DNA from: Eutypella sp. D-1
Taxonomy: Eukaryota; Ascomycota; Sordariomycetes; Xylariales; Diatrypaceae
DNA length: 64,000 nucleotides
Assembly (NCBI GenBank): GCA_023313575.1
Contig: JAJTTP010000002.1
Span: 2,604,001-2,668,000, forward strand
Reading direction: 5' to 3'
This document shows, in pieces, positions 35,075-48,018 of the stretch. Below the pieces are notes generated by a model, which was not told the DNA's origin, searched no databases, and saw nothing but the letters and a program-made list of their open reading frames with translations. Position 1 is the stretch's first letter. The number at the start of each line of letters is the position of its first letter. The position numbers were made by a program, and so were the translations under genes.

Positions 35075-37135
35075 TCATGGCGGAGGGTTCCCAACTACTT
35101 CATGTTCGTCTAGCGGGTTCGGCCAGGTAGGATCCACCCAAGGGATAGAGGAATTGAAAAGTCCAATAACATCCATGCCGCTCAGTAGCCCATCGTCAAC
35201 CTGAAATGGGTTGTCACCCATAGGGTAATACAACATATCCGAGAAGAGGCCCGGACTGTCACTAGTAGAACTTTGCTGTAGCTAGAAGAATTTCCATGTT
35301 TAGCTGTCACGCATAACCATCACCAGTCAAAGAAAGCTTGGCTCACCTGTGCTAGGTCCAGGGCCGGCTGGATCAAAGGATCTCCCGGGGAAATGTATTC
35401 ACCGCCAGTTTCTATTTGAGTCGCTTCTCGTTGGCTTGCAGATGTGACATCCCCGGTATGGGGCGTGTTGGATGGCGCAGCTGGAGTCTCCTTGCTCTTG
35501 CAGCTGTTTATGTACTCGCGAGCGATATACGAAAATTCGGTGATGAGAGAACCCGGGAGCCAGCCGGCGCTCGCATATTCGATCCTGCTAAAGTGGCCTC
35601 CAGCCACTTCAAGTAAAGCGAGGTTGCTATTCGTCTCCCGGTGGCTCGGGTAGCTCAGGACTAGGTCGAATATAACAAAGAGCGAAACAATAGGGATCCC
35701 ACCAATGAACCTTGCGCCGCCCGAATGTCAGCTTTGCCAACTCTAGTCTTGGAGGTTAGGACACGAAACCGAAAGAGACATCCTTACCAGAATGGGGTGG
35801 CGGGTTCTACGTCAATGAACACGGTTAACTCCAGCACAGAGCGCGAGGCCTGTTGGACAACCATAGTGCTCTCCGCGCGGCTGCTAGCGCCACTGAGGCG
35901 GCGGGTGCCGGCCGCGAGCTGCAGCCGAGCCCGGCAGAGGCTCAGCCTGAAGCTGTGGTACAGGAGATGCATCCAGACGGTAGCCGTCCTGGAGAGGTAC
36001 GACTCGATGAGCGGGATAATAGCTGTCTCACCAGGCCTGTTGGCTTCCGGTATTGACAGTCTCCAGCTCTCCAGCTCCTGCTCTAGCTGCTCGATAGCCG
36101 CGAGGTAATACTCTTCTGGCTGACCCGTCACGCCCATCGAGAACAGGGAGGTCATCGCCTTGGAAAGCAGCCGCCCATATCTCGCGCCGCTTAGGAACCA
36201 ATCAAAGTCGCCGAAGATGGCCTCTGGGACTACCGGAATGGGAGCCACAATGTCGTGATCGGCGAACATCTACTAGATGTTAGTTTACTGACACGGTTGC
36301 CGATGAATGGACGGGATCGCATGCAGTTGCTTCCGACGCAATCAAGGGCGGGGGGTTCTTCCTTTCAAATAACGTGGGCTCAACTTACCGAAGTCCTTCC
36401 GAAGTGAAAACTAGAAATCTTATCTAGAGCATAGAGTGTCCAAAATGCTCTATGATAACTGGCGGTAACGCCATCCGGGAACTTGGAGCTCCGCAGATTC
36501 TGTGCCCTTCTCGCGGCTTCTTGCAGGATGATGTGCTCGATCGGCATGCCCGAGATAGCAAGCGAATAGACGGCCATCGCCGTCAACGCCTGCAGAACGA
36601 TTATCGAGTCGGGGAGCATGAGTATGTCGGGGAAGACGACCAGAGCTGTCGCAAATAGCCTCCATGACTTTCCTTTGCCGGCCTCGAAGCTTCCTCCGCC
36701 ACTAATCCGACATCCCAGTGCGAGAACAGCATGATATAAGGCCAGCCAGGCTTTGTTATGCGACAATTCATGAGAAAACCCAGGACTTGACACGGCTTCC
36801 TCGAACACTGTTCGGTCGAGAAATGGATGAAGAGGGTGGGCACGCTCGAAATACGCTTTACGGGGAAAGCAATGAGTAAGCCAGAAAGAAAGAAAGAAAC
36901 GGCCTACAGCTATACATGATGGGACTCACCCTGGATATAAGTACTGCTTTCATCCGTGCCGAGGACGACCCCAGGGACCTCACGAGCGAGTTGAAACGAC
37001 CTCGAGGATGTGGTGTCGTGTCGAGGTAGACGAGACCGAACTATTGACGATATTCTTCCAAGCAGCTGGTCGACTTTATTGTTGCGCAGCTGCTTCGAAA
37101 TATGCTGGAGTCTACTCTCCGAGAAGAACGTCAAC
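35075..37135 (-). CDS. Fungal-specific transcription factor domain protein (5' end unresolved)
   Basis: Nuclear regulator of the Zn2Cys6-associated class, carrying the Fungal_trans middle-homology domain. Exons that join in frame: 37135-36930, 36855-36389, 36269-35788, 35710-35347 and 35281-35075, giving 575 codons. Key segments are LTFFSESRLQHISKQL, YFERAHPLHPFLDR, ALYHAVLALGCRI, ALDKISSFHFGRTS, FGDFDWFLSG and LESWRLSIPEANRPGE. The last exon is an acidic, Pro/Trp-containing tail, perhaps an activation segment. The first visible exon begins after a CAG acceptor with no ATG, so at least one 5' exon is missing from the model. I searched the next about 800 nt upstream and saw no C-x2-C-x6-C zinc cluster. 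Divergent neighbour: the PDR transporter, a plausible target. Confidence 0.8.
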
Positions 37136-38748
37136 CTGTAGTTGCCAACTGTTGCGGAAGGTTAGAAAATAAAGACGAACCAACACCGGGTCGCGGAAAG
37201 TGTATCAACGTGCCGAAAAGTTCGTTTCCCTGGGGATGTTAACACGATGCGCTTGTAGACAGAATCGCAATTAATATCGCAGCACACCTTAACAGAAAAT
37301 GGTTTGTTGTCCCTACTGCTGTCTGCTTTTCGGGCTTGGGCGAGCAATTTATCCACATATAAATCTTGCAGGCTACCAGTGAGCTTGAAAATGGCGTGTC
37401 AGCAAGCACCCAAGGAGCTCGGCGAAAAGCATTTTGGTGCCACTAACAACTTTCGCACTTGGAGATGCTGTGTGTTGCTTGGGTGTATCGATGAAATGTG
37501 TTGTTAATTCGACATCAGCTGTTCAATCGCTGTTAGCAGGCCGAACATTAAGGGTAGGCGCTGGACAAAATGAGTGGACCATCCCCGCGACGACATTGGG
37601 ATCATTAGTAGCAAGCGAATCTTTATTTCCTCGCAAGATCAAAGAAAATACCAGAAAGCAGTATAACACGTTTCCATCATTTAGAATAACCATTTCATTG
37701 CCGTATCAAATGGCCAAGAATTCTGGTTTTCATACTGTCGGGCAAGCTTTATCAAATGCTTCATATGTATGCAAGTGGCTGAGTAATTTTGTCCAGCGTC
37801 CAACGGGTTTGTGAAGTGTAGAAAGGCCTACCATTGGGCCGTCGAGATGGCTTCATTTGGCTGAAATGGCATTCCTCTTTTCGGCGCTGTTCGGACTATG
37901 AGACTGGCACAGAGATAGTATATGCGCATCGGAGACTTACACGGCAGCTTTGACACGGACTGGGATGACCTATTCACACTAACCATTAATAGGGGTGAAT
38001 CCTCCTAACCTTCAAGGGGGGCTGCTTTACCGGAACAGCGGACTTTCCTAGCCTTGCATGTGTCGCAGGTTTTAAGGGTCCTGCGAACAGCCGCTCGGTT
38101 ATCCATACCGGGGAGTAATCTATGCAGGTGATTCCGAATCGAAAAGATCGCCTAGGCTATTGATGGGTAGAGGCAACTCTTACATTCTAGAGAGATCTTT
38201 AACTTCGGTGTCTATTATGCAAGTCACGTCGAGGAGGTTAACTAGAAAAGTTGGTAGTGGAGCTCGGGTCTTGGCATTTGGTTGGTAGTCATCATAACCC
38301 CCTAATCTAACCGTATTAGGCATGTCGGCTCCGAGATCAGGGGAAGGAAGTAAGGCGATATCTTCCCTACTCCCACCATGACGTTAGCTATAGACGGAAT
38401 ATGGGTCCTTCACATGTCATTTCCATGCAATCTTTACTATGAGAGTTAAGGGTTCAGCTCCAAAGTTCGACGCGCTATGATTCGCGATGATGAAGGTCCG
38501 TTGGATCCGACGTGTTACGACAGGCTCGGAAACTCGGTCAACAGTAATGCCATCCAGTTACACGGAACCCGCGTGGCCTATGGGGCGAAATGATATTTGT
38601 TTTTATTAAAAGTATAAGGGATGGCTCCCATCACTTTCTAACTGGGAACATGTTCTTGTTCTACCCTAGGTAATTACTGTCCGCCATATTAGAACAGTCC
38701 AGGGCGACGCTCAACAGCTTAGCTAACTCGGCAGCTACATCGACGGTT
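37136..38748. other. Region between the transcription factor and the PDR transporter
   Basis: About 1.6 kb. It should hold the missing 5' exon of the factor and the transporter promoter. The minus-strand frame around 37162-37400 (FKLTGSLQDLYVDKLLAQARKAD...) is open but not recognisable as a DNA-binding domain. Confidence 0.45.
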
Positions 38749-41700
38749 ATGGAAGACTCGAAATCAGCCGAAGATGGCCCTTACACGACCTCTGGGGTCT
38801 CTTCAAAGGATGGCAACGACCGGATTGCTGAGCTTGCCAGGAGTTTCAGCCATACAGCTGCTAGGCGGTCATTGGGAGCCCAGAGCCTTAACCCCTTTTT
38901 GAGCCCAACCCCTTCCCTCGACCCCAATTCTACTCAGTTTGATCCAAGAAGTTGGGCGAGAACCCTTCTTCACGCATTTTCGCTAAACCCTGACCAGTAT
39001 CCTCGACAGCCCCTTGGAGTGTCATGGCGTTATCTTGGCGTTCACGGGTTTGGCAGAGATACCGACTACCAGAAAGATGTGTTGAACGTGCTCTGGAGGG
39101 CACCTCTCATCGCCAGAGAACACATATCACACAGGAAGCGCAAGATACAGATCCTCAATGAATTTGATGGACTGGTCAAAAGTGGAGAGATGTTGCTCGT
39201 CCTTGGGCGCCCCGGCAGGTAAGTGCTACTACTATTCCATACAAAATGGTATACAATTAACGTTAAACATCCAGCGGGGTTTCCACTCTTCTCAAGACAA
39301 TTGCGGGCGAGGTTGATGGGCTTCATCTTGACCAACAGTCAACACTCAGCTACCAAGGTAAGCACCCGAAGATGCGCCTTACCCAGCTTGAACTAAGTAG
39401 TGTTATATAGGAGTACCCTGGGATGTGATGCACAGTCGGTTCCGCGGCGAGGTCATCTACCAAGCTGAGACAGACATCCACTTCCCGCAATTGACCGTAG
39501 GACAGACACTTCTTTTTGCTGCTCTCGGGAGAACCCCGAAGAACCGGCTTGGTGGCATTAGTCGACAGGAGTATGCCCGCCATTTGAGGGACGTAGTTAT
39601 GGCCGTGTTCGGAATCTCTCATACCATCAACACTAAAGTGGGAAATGACTTCATCCGGGGTGTTAGCGGAGGCGAGCGCAAACGTGTCAGTATTGCTGAG
39701 GTCATGCTCAGTCAGAGCTCGATACAATGCTGGGATAACAGCACAAGAGGCCTGGATAGTGCGACGGCTCTCGAGTTTGCTAAGACTCTCAGGTTGTCAA
39801 CTGAGATTGGCGATTCAACCGCGATAGTAGCCATGTATCAGGCCTCGCAACCCGCATACGACGTCAGTACATTAAACACAGACATTCTCTTGTCACCACT
39901 CCCCTAAAATGGCGCTTGCTAACCCACCTTTCGTAGATTTTTGACAAGGTCGCCGTACTGTACCAAGGCAGACAGATTTACTTTGGTCCTACGGAAAAGG
40001 CGAAACAGTATTTCATCGATCTAGGATACCACTGTCCCGACCGACAGACGACGGCAGACTTTCTAACTGCAATGACAAACCCAGAAGAACGCATCATCCA
40101 ACCAGGCCATGAAAAGACAGTACCGCGTACCCCCGATGAGTTTGCGACTGCGTGGAAGTTTAGTCAGGAAAGGGAACAACTGATTAGGGACATCGCAGAA
40201 TTTGAGGATATGTCACCCATGAAAGGTCCGGAATATGAGAAATTCAAGGCAGCTCAACAGTCCAGGCAAGCTTCGCTAACGTAAGTCTTGATGAACTCTA
40301 CCTTGAATCTGGTCTTGGAATTACATTGGCTTAATATCAAATATAGGAGACATAAATCGCCTTACACACTCTCCATCCCACTCCAGATCCACCTTTGCAT
40401 GATCAGGGGATTTCAACGGCTTAGGGGTGACATGACGTACTTCACTGTCACCGTCGCAGCCAACTTGGTTATCGCTCTCGCACTTGGAAGCTGTTATTAT
40501 AATCTTGCCCCCATCGCTGAAACCCTCAACAGCAAATGCATATTGCTGTATTTTGCCATCCTGTTCAATGCTCTTAGTAGTGCTCTTGAGGTAGGAACAC
40601 GAGTTCAGACAACTGCAAATCCGTTTACTAACAAACGAACTCGTAGATTTTCTCGCTTTATGCTCAGCGCCCCATCGCCGAGAAACACTACCGCTATGCC
40701 CTTTACCACCCCTTTTCTGAAGCAATATCGTCCATTATCTGCGACCTTCCGAGCAAAATACTGTCTGCAATTGCCTTCAACATTCCTTTGTACTTCATGA
40801 CAAACCTTCGTCGCGAGACAGGCCCCGTATTTATCTTCCTCCTGTTCGGATTTACATGCACGTTCACGATGTCAATGATCTTTCGCACCATAGGTCAAGC
40901 GTCTCGCAGCATCCAACAGGCCCTAACACCCGCCGCACTCTTTGTCCTAGGTCTTGTGATTTACACCGGATTTGTTCTGCCGACTAGGAGTATGCAGGGC
41001 TGGCTTCGCTGGATTAACTACATCGACCCAATTGCGTATGCATATGAGAGTCTCGTGGCCAATGACTTTTCCGGCCGTCAATTTCCCTGCGCTCAGTTCA
41101 TACCTATGGGCTCGCCGTATGTGAACGCTGCTCCATCAGAACGAGCATGCTCGGTACCCGGTGCCCTACCCGGCCAAGACTTCATAGACGGCAATTTGTA
41201 TATCGAGAACCTCTATGGATACTCTCGTTCTCACTTGTGGAGGTGAGACTACCCGATATTTCATCTTTACTTCAGGGATCGATGGCTAAAACGAACATAG
41301 GAACTTCGGCATTCTCATTGGTTTCATCATGTTCTTTCTGGCAGTCTACATGCTTGCCGCCGAATACTTATCCCTTGATCCCAGCAAGGGTGAAATTCTA
41401 GTCTTCCGCCGTGGACATGCCCCCACGACAGATAAGGCATTGAGAGGCGACGAGGAATCCGGGCGTCCCAATGATAGCCGCGCCAGCGATACAGTGGTGA
41501 ACGAGTCCCGCGAGTCAGATGGCACTACATTGGATAATAGCCCAGTCGGAATCCAGAAGTCTGATTCTATTTTCCACTGGAGCAATGTCTGTTATGATAT
41601 ATCCATCAAAGGGGAACGTAGGAGGATCCTGGATCAAGTCGACGGATGGGTAAAACCAGGGACCTTAACAGCATTGATGGTAAGTTCAATGACTTTCTAT

Positions 41701-43767
41701 ACTTGAAAAGTTCACGCCCTAACCAGTCTTATTCACCAGGGCGCAACGGGTGCGGGAAAGACTACTCTTTTAGACGTTCTAGCGGATAGGGTAACAGTCG
41801 GTGTGGTTACTGGAGACATGCTTGTGAATGGCCAGGCCCGACAGAAATCCTTCCAGAGGCAGACAGGCTATGTGCAGCAACAAGATATCCATCTCGAAAC
41901 CGCGACGGTGCGAGAGGCCCTGCGGTTCAGCGCCGAGCTCCGACAGCCAGCAACGACGCCATTGAAAGACAAGCACGCCTACGTAGAGGACGTGATCCAG
42001 TTGTTGGGCATGGAAGCCTACGCAGAAGCGGTAATTGGTGTCCCCGGAGAAGGTATATTTTCTGACACCTATATATGACGATACTCGTTTTCTGATAACT
42101 CTATTCGCAGGTTTGAACACAGAGCAGCGGAAGAGGCTCACCATTGGAGTGGAGCTCGCAGCCAAACCGAATTTGCTATTGTTTCTGGACGAGCCCACTT
42201 CCGGTCTCGATAGCCAGACATCATGGTCCATCATCACATTGATAAGAAAGCTCTCCAACAGTGGTCAAGCTATTCTGGTCACTATACACCAGCCCTCAGC
42301 TATGCTATTCCAGCAGTTCGACCGGCTGCTACTGCTCGCCAAGGGCGGCAAGACAGTGTATTTTGGTGACATCGGAGAGAACAGCAAAACTCTCACGGGC
42401 TACTTCGAGAGGCACGGAGCTACGAAGTGTGAGAAGGCAGAGAACCCGGCAGAGTGGATGCTAAAAGTTATTGGGGCTGCGCCGGGAGCCCGGACCGATC
42501 AGGACTGGTTCCAGAACTGGCGCAAGAGCAGCGAGTTCGAGAACGTGCAATCGGAACTGGAAAGGCTCGAGCAAGGCCGATCATCAGCTTCAGCCCAGGA
42601 AAGCGACGTGGACATGACATCTTCCTATGCCGCGCCCTTTCATCTGCAGTTCGCTGTCTGCGCCAAGCGGGTGTTCCAACAGTACTGGCGCAGCCCGTCT
42701 TATATCTACTCGAAACTGATTCTCTGTGGCGGCTTGGTACGTACTCCCGAAGACCTGATTCGCGACGTGCGCCTTCATATATCTAATCAGCGAAGCTAAT
42801 CTACTACACAGAGCCTGTTTATTGGCGTGTCCTTCTACCAATCTGAGCTATCGATAGCCGGTGTTCAGAACCAGATGTTCTCGACCTTCATGTTGCTGGT
42901 CATTTTTGCCTTCCTCGTCTACCAAACCATGCCCCACTTCATCACCCAGCGACAGCAGTACGAAGGCCGTGAGCGTGCATCCCGGGTTTACTCTTGGCAG
43001 GCGTTCATCTTGTCCAACATCGTGGTCGAGCTGCCGTGGAGCACTCTGGCATCTCTTCTGGTGTTCTTTCCGTTCTACTATCTAGTCGGCATGAACAAGA
43101 ATGGCATACCCACCGACACTGTAACAGAACGCGGCGGGATGATGTTCCTCATCACGTGGACGTTCATGATCTTCCAGTCGACGTTTGCCGACATGTGCAT
43201 TGCCGGCGTCAACACTTCCGAAGAGGGTGCTATCTTGTCGCTTTTCATGTTCGCAATGTGCCTGATCTTTTGCGGGTAAGTACGCCCATGGTCAAAGCCA
43301 CTTCGTGACTTTTGGATTCTAACATAGTTGACAGAGTGGTGGTTCCTTACTCACAGCTGCCGGGCTTCTGGACTTTTATGTATCGGGTATCTCCGGTCAC
43401 ATACATTGTCAAGGCCATGCTATCTACCGGTGTTGGTCGGCACGCCGTGCAATGTTCCGAGTTGGAACTCATGCTCTTCCAACCCCCAGCCAACCAGACA
43501 TGCGGCGAATATTTGCAGTACTTTCCCGTCGGCTCACTTTACAACCCAGAAGCGATCTCGAACTGCCAGTACTGTCCCATGGCAAGCACCGACCAGTTCC
43601 TTCAATCCGTTGACATTTACTACGACGAGAGGTTCCGCGACTATGGCTTGATCTGGGCGTATGTCGTATTTAACGTCTGCGCAACGTTCTTTCTGTACTG
43701 GCTTGCTCGTGTACCGAAGAAGAGCAATTGGAGGACGCTGCTTGGCATCAAGCCCAAGACAACTTAG
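38749..43767 (+). CDS. PDR-type full-length ABC transporter (ABCG)
   Basis: ATP-driven efflux pump of the plasma membrane with the (NBD-TMD)x2 order of the pleiotropic drug resistance family. Eleven exons join in frame: 38749-39218, 39275-39357, 39411-39862, 39937-40280, 40347-40590, 40647-41242, 41301-41679, 41740-42052, 42111-42736, 42812-43275 and 43335-43767; 1467 residues. NBD1: Walker A GRPGSGVST near 155 (PDR pumps usually have Cys where Val stands), signature [13 protein letters not shown] near 268, Walker [16 protein letters not shown]2: [12 protein letters not shown] near 857, [14 protein letters not shown] near 961, [15 protein letters not shown]. The two TMDs are intact, with PDR signatures such as [11 protein letters not shown] and [13 protein letters not shown]. 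Substrates are unknown; the adjacent divergent regulator may control it. Confidence 0.93.
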
Positions 43768-44839
43768 CAACATATATGATCCCCTGCCACCCCCCCTCTC
43801 TCTCCCAGCGGAAGGGAGGCTATTTGGGGCCAGGTCCATATATATGGGACTTCAACCTCCTATACTGGTCACAGGCTAGGGTGTCAAATCGAAACTATTC
43901 GAGGCCCATTATAGGATTACTGTGATCTCTTTGTGAGCCTCCGTCCTGTTTGCGACGCCTATCACTCTGGGCAGCTACATTCCGCAACAACACATTATGT
44001 GTTCCATGGTTTCCATACTAGAGTGCTTGTTCGTATTCTCTGGTTTCTGGTCTTATTTGATAGAATTGGCTTGTCTTTTTGTTGTTCTCTTCTTGAGTCT
44101 AGCTAGGTACCTCAGTAAGATCGATACCTACGTACTTAATATCCACTCCGCTTAATTAGGTTATACTCTGCTATTGCATAGTGGTATAAGTGCGGGGCTA
44201 CCCGCCATTTATCCCACCCAGTCTCTCCGTGCAAAGGTTCTCACATGTTATTCCACGCTGTCATGCATTACTGAATAATTAAGGACCTTGATGAATATTT
44301 TAATAGCTGAAGCATATAACCGTGCACCTGACAGTCCATTTTGGATGTTGACTTTACCGGTTAGGCAACCTTTATAATGAGTATTTGCTTTTCGCGGTGA
44401 GATACGGAGTACAAGCTACCCAAAGTTACAAAATGAGTTCCGAAATCGCAACAAAATTGCCCCACGTACCTACCTAGGTATGTAACTAACTTCCTAGCCT
44501 GCTTCATTATATCGTTAAAGTACTAAGAATCACACCAGAAGTTTCCCCTGCTTACAAAAAAAAGTACTTGCTCGGCCGAAGCTCCTCGGAAACAAAAGTT
44601 GTGGATTATTTAGGTATTTTTGAATTTGAAACTCGCATAGCATACTTGATCCAACTTATCCAAACAAAATCACCATCACTATCAATACCGTCAAACTGTT
44701 CTCCTCAGGGTTGAGAAAGACACTCCGCGCAGGCGCATCGGGGATCTCACTCGCAGCGGTTGTTTCCACGGGATTACAGAAGAATACAGGATATTCTACA
44801 CCTAGCCAGATACCTAAGATAGCGGCAAGAGCAAGGAAT
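43768..44839. other. Intergenic spacer
   Basis: AT-rich, with a palindromic TACCTAGGTA at 44471-44480. The last 210 nt are open in the thioredoxin reductase frame without an ATG (see findings). Confidence 0.55.
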
Positions 44840-46010
44840 ATGCATAGCAAGGTCGTCATTATTGGCTCGGGCCCTGCCGCCCACACAGCGGCTATCTATC
44901 TCGCTCGTGCCGAGCTGAGCCCTGTCCTATATGAGGGTTTTATGGCGAACGGCATCGCTGCTGGCGGTCAACTGACCACTACCACCGATGTTGAGAACTT
45001 TCCCGGCTTCCCTGCCGGCATAATGGGCCAGGAGTTGATGGTACGTCGTTATCTTCGTGTCAATCCTCGTGTCAAGACTGTCTGAGTATTTCCGAGTATG
45101 TCTGAGTACTGTACTGGTGTTAACATGTGTGCGTTCGGTTTCCGCAATATAGGATAGCATGCGTAAACAGTCGGAACGGTTCGGCACCAAGATTATCTCC
45201 GAGACGGTCGCTAAGCTCGATCTTTCCTCGAAGCCCTTCAAGTACGAGACTGAGTGGTCGCCTGGTGAGCAGCACACCGCCGATGCTGTCATTATCGCGA
45301 CGGGCGCGTTGGCGCGGCGGCTAGGCCTTCCCGGAGAGGACAAGTACTGGCAGAACGGTATCTCGGCCTGCGCGGTATGCGACGGTGCTGTGCCCATCTT
45401 CCGTAACAAGCCCCTGGTTGTCATTGGCGGCGGAGATAGCGCTGCTGAGGAGGCTACTTTCCTGACCAAGTACGCCAGCCACGTTACTGTTCTCGTCCGC
45501 CGTGACAAGCTCCGAGCCAGCAGCATTATGGCCCAGCGCCTACTGAACCACCCCAAGGTCACCGTTCGCTTCAACACCCAAGGCGTTGAGGTTAAGGGTG
45601 ACGATAAGGGCCTGATGAGCCAGCTCGTGATCAAGAACAACCTCACCGGCGAGGAGGAGACCCTCGACGCCAACGGTCTGTTCTATGCTATCGGTCACGA
45701 TCCCGCTACCACCCTCGTCAAGGGACAGCTCGAGACCGACGATGAAGGCTACATTGTTACCAAGGCTGGCACGCCTTTGACAAGCGTTGACGGTGTGTTC
45801 GCGGCTGGGGACGTACAGGATAAGAAATATAGGCAGGCAATCACGAGCGCCGGTAAGTTCTTGGCATTCTCTGCTCTCATTTGACCATACCGTGTTTACT
45901 AACCTACCCACCACTTAGGCACCGGTTGCATGGCTGCCATGGACGCCGAGAAGTACCTTGCCGAGCATGAGGCGGACAACCGGGAGGGTGCAGCTCAAGG
46001 CAAGATCTAA
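44840..46010 (+). CDS. TRR1: Thioredoxin reductase (NADPH)
   Basis: Flavoenzyme passing electrons from NADPH to thioredoxin (orthologue of Neurospora cys-9). Exons 44840-45040, 45153-45852 and 45919-46010, 330 residues, the usual low-molecular-weight size. It starts [18 protein letters not shown] with the FAD dinucleotide motif. The redox centre is CAVCDG near 140-143, the NADPH motif [10 protein letters not shown] follows, and FAAGDVQD and ITSAGTGCMAA lie near the end. Introns are 112 and 66 nt. I chose the ATG at 44840 because it matches the family start exactly; the frame is open upstream for a possible leader but has no ATG. Confidence 0.95.
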
Positions 46011-46902
46011 TATCCCCGCTCTGTTATTTTAGCGCCGCTCCGGCCTTCTTCTGTTGCTTATAGATGGTACATAGAGAGGCATACACCTGATGCATATAGA
46101 AGAGTAGAATACCACACACCGAATGAATCATGTCCACGATGGTGCTAATCCATTTAGCAACGTCTGGGGCCATCTGGGACTATCCTCATTCATGCCACTA
46201 CGGACTTTTATTGCCTTATAGCTGCAAGAAGCGAAGTGATTTCTTGGTACCGAGGAACGAGTGTCGCTGCATTAGGTTCTATTATCTCATTTTTTCAGCT
46301 GCGTGCATCATTTTGGGGGAGGGGGGTCGAATTGTAACTTTTATCGTTCTACGGGCGTGCCTACCTGCGGCCTGGGTGCAATGTAATAGTGGTGGGCCTC
46401 CGGCATCCACGAATGAAGCCATTCATGATAGACCTTATTGGGGACAGTACCCATCTCACTCGCATGATAACTGCATACGCACTCGGGCTCTTGCCTCTTT
46501 TACCTGTCGTATCCATTGTGGCCAGCCTCAAGAAAGAGGAGAAGTACGCATCTGCCGTCGGATACGCTGGACTTTTTATCTACCATTGAATTTGGGTCAA
46601 CACGTTTCGGTACCTGCCATAAACTTGAGCCAAACGGTCCTAGGTTGCGAACTAGCGTTGCCTACGTTAACCCTAGATCCCTGAGTGACGTACGCACGTA
46701 GGATGTAGAAGGCAGGCAAACAGGAGGTAGACTGAGGTATAAAGAGCAAGGACTGACCCAGAAGCTTTTCTTTCACTCTTTCATATTCACACCGCTCCCC
46801 TCAACTTAAAATCCTCCCTGCAGCTGAGCGCATTCATAGAAACCCTCGTCTCTTGCACCGCACCTCTTCGTTCTCGTGGAACACTCGATCAACCAAGTCA
46901 AG
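46011..46902. other. Intergenic spacer with promoter of the small protein gene
   Basis: Contains a 184-codon frame (46130-46684) without recognisable domains, then a TATA box and a pyrimidine-rich stretch ahead of the next gene. Confidence 0.5.
46738..46743 (+). promoter_or_regulatory. TATA box of the small protein gene
   Basis: TATAAA lies 165 nt before the ATG, followed by a CT-rich stretch (about 46767-46800) and a leader. This layout is typical of strongly or inducibly transcribed fungal genes. Confidence 0.5.
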
Positions 46903-47407
46903 ATGCCTAGCAACAGCAATCAGGGTTACTCTTACAAGAGTTCCGGCACCAACAGCAGTGTAAGTCCCTCTTCCCGTCGTGTTCGCGCTTTTTGACTTCC
47001 CGCTTTCCCTACCAGCCATTTCCTTTGCGATCAAGAGTCTCTTTGCTCTCCGCCGTCTTGAGCTATACATTATAATGCTAACCATCTGCGATATAACATG
47101 TAGGGCAACCACTACTGCGCCCGTGACTATGGTAGCGGCGCCAGCAACAGCAACAGCTATCACTACTCGAACACGTGAGTTTCATCCAGTCCATCCGCTG
47201 AGCACTGTATCTTGGCTTGAACTGTATATATTAACGTTGAACGTGACATGCTAACCAATCGACTTCGCGCCCTCGCGGTATCAAAGTGATGGCTCCTACT
47301 ACTACTCCAACCCCAACGGCAGCACCTACCACAACAACGGCCAGGGCGGTTCTACCTACACCGACCCCTCCGGCGGAAAGCACCAGTCCGGCTACGGTAA
47401 CAAGTAG
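46903..47407 (+). CDS. Small Gly/Ser/Tyr/Asn-rich protein
   Basis: Three short exons, 46903-46959, 47104-47174 and 47287-47407, give 82 residues. The protein is very low in hydrophobic residues and built of repeated Y-x-S-N/G-S patterns (SYKSSG, SYHYSN, SYYYSNPNGSTYHNNGQGG). There is no signal peptide and only one Cys. I believe small proteins of this type are widespread in filamentous ascomycetes, but I know no assigned function. Splice donors are all good (GTAAGT, GTGAGT), and both joins are required because no exon alone is a credible gene. A clear TATA box upstream suggests substantial expression. Confidence 0.72.
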
Positions 47408-48018
47408 GCCCTCGAACGTCTAACGGACTCCGTGACAAGCCCAAACATAAGGACTAGTTGTTGGGGGGGTAAGGCGAACCGTTAGGTTTTCAATCAGCTG
47501 GACGTTGAGAAACAGGGCCAAACGAGGACCTGATGTGGTGTGTAGCGCTCGTCACTAGGTAGCATGAATACACGAACGTGATTTGTGGTGATATTGGTAT
47601 GTTCTGTGTATGAAGCATTGTGAAACGTAGCAACAACCCACGATATTTATCGAAATAAGTGGTCGTCTTTAAGAAATTGGACCCATATACTAGACCGTGG
47701 TTTAAAGACCTCTTCAAAACGTAGAGGTGCAACGGTGCAGCCTAGCAAATGCATCACAGTCAGTATCTTTCTGTGTAAACTTCGTGTTTCGTATGTATCG
47801 AGTGTTACGTTCATGTACATATAGCATCGATACATCATAGACATATGCAGATCGTATCTCTTGGCCCGTTTCAATGTCATCGCCCAAGCAAAGCTTGGTT
47901 TGAGTTCGCCTCCCCATCATTAAGGTCCGCCGTTGACCCCGACGTGATCAACTCCCTCTCCTCTCTTCCCTCCCAGATTGTTTCAAGAAGGGACATCTCC
48001 TTACTGCCTCCCAATCCA
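47408..48018. other. Spacer between convergent genes
   Basis: 3' regions of the small protein gene and the membrane protein gene. Nothing recognised. Confidence 0.6.

Noticed and set aside
46130..46684. 184-codon plus-strand frame between thioredoxin reductase and the small protein gene
   Set aside because: No domain, irregular composition, and no splice or start context worth supporting.
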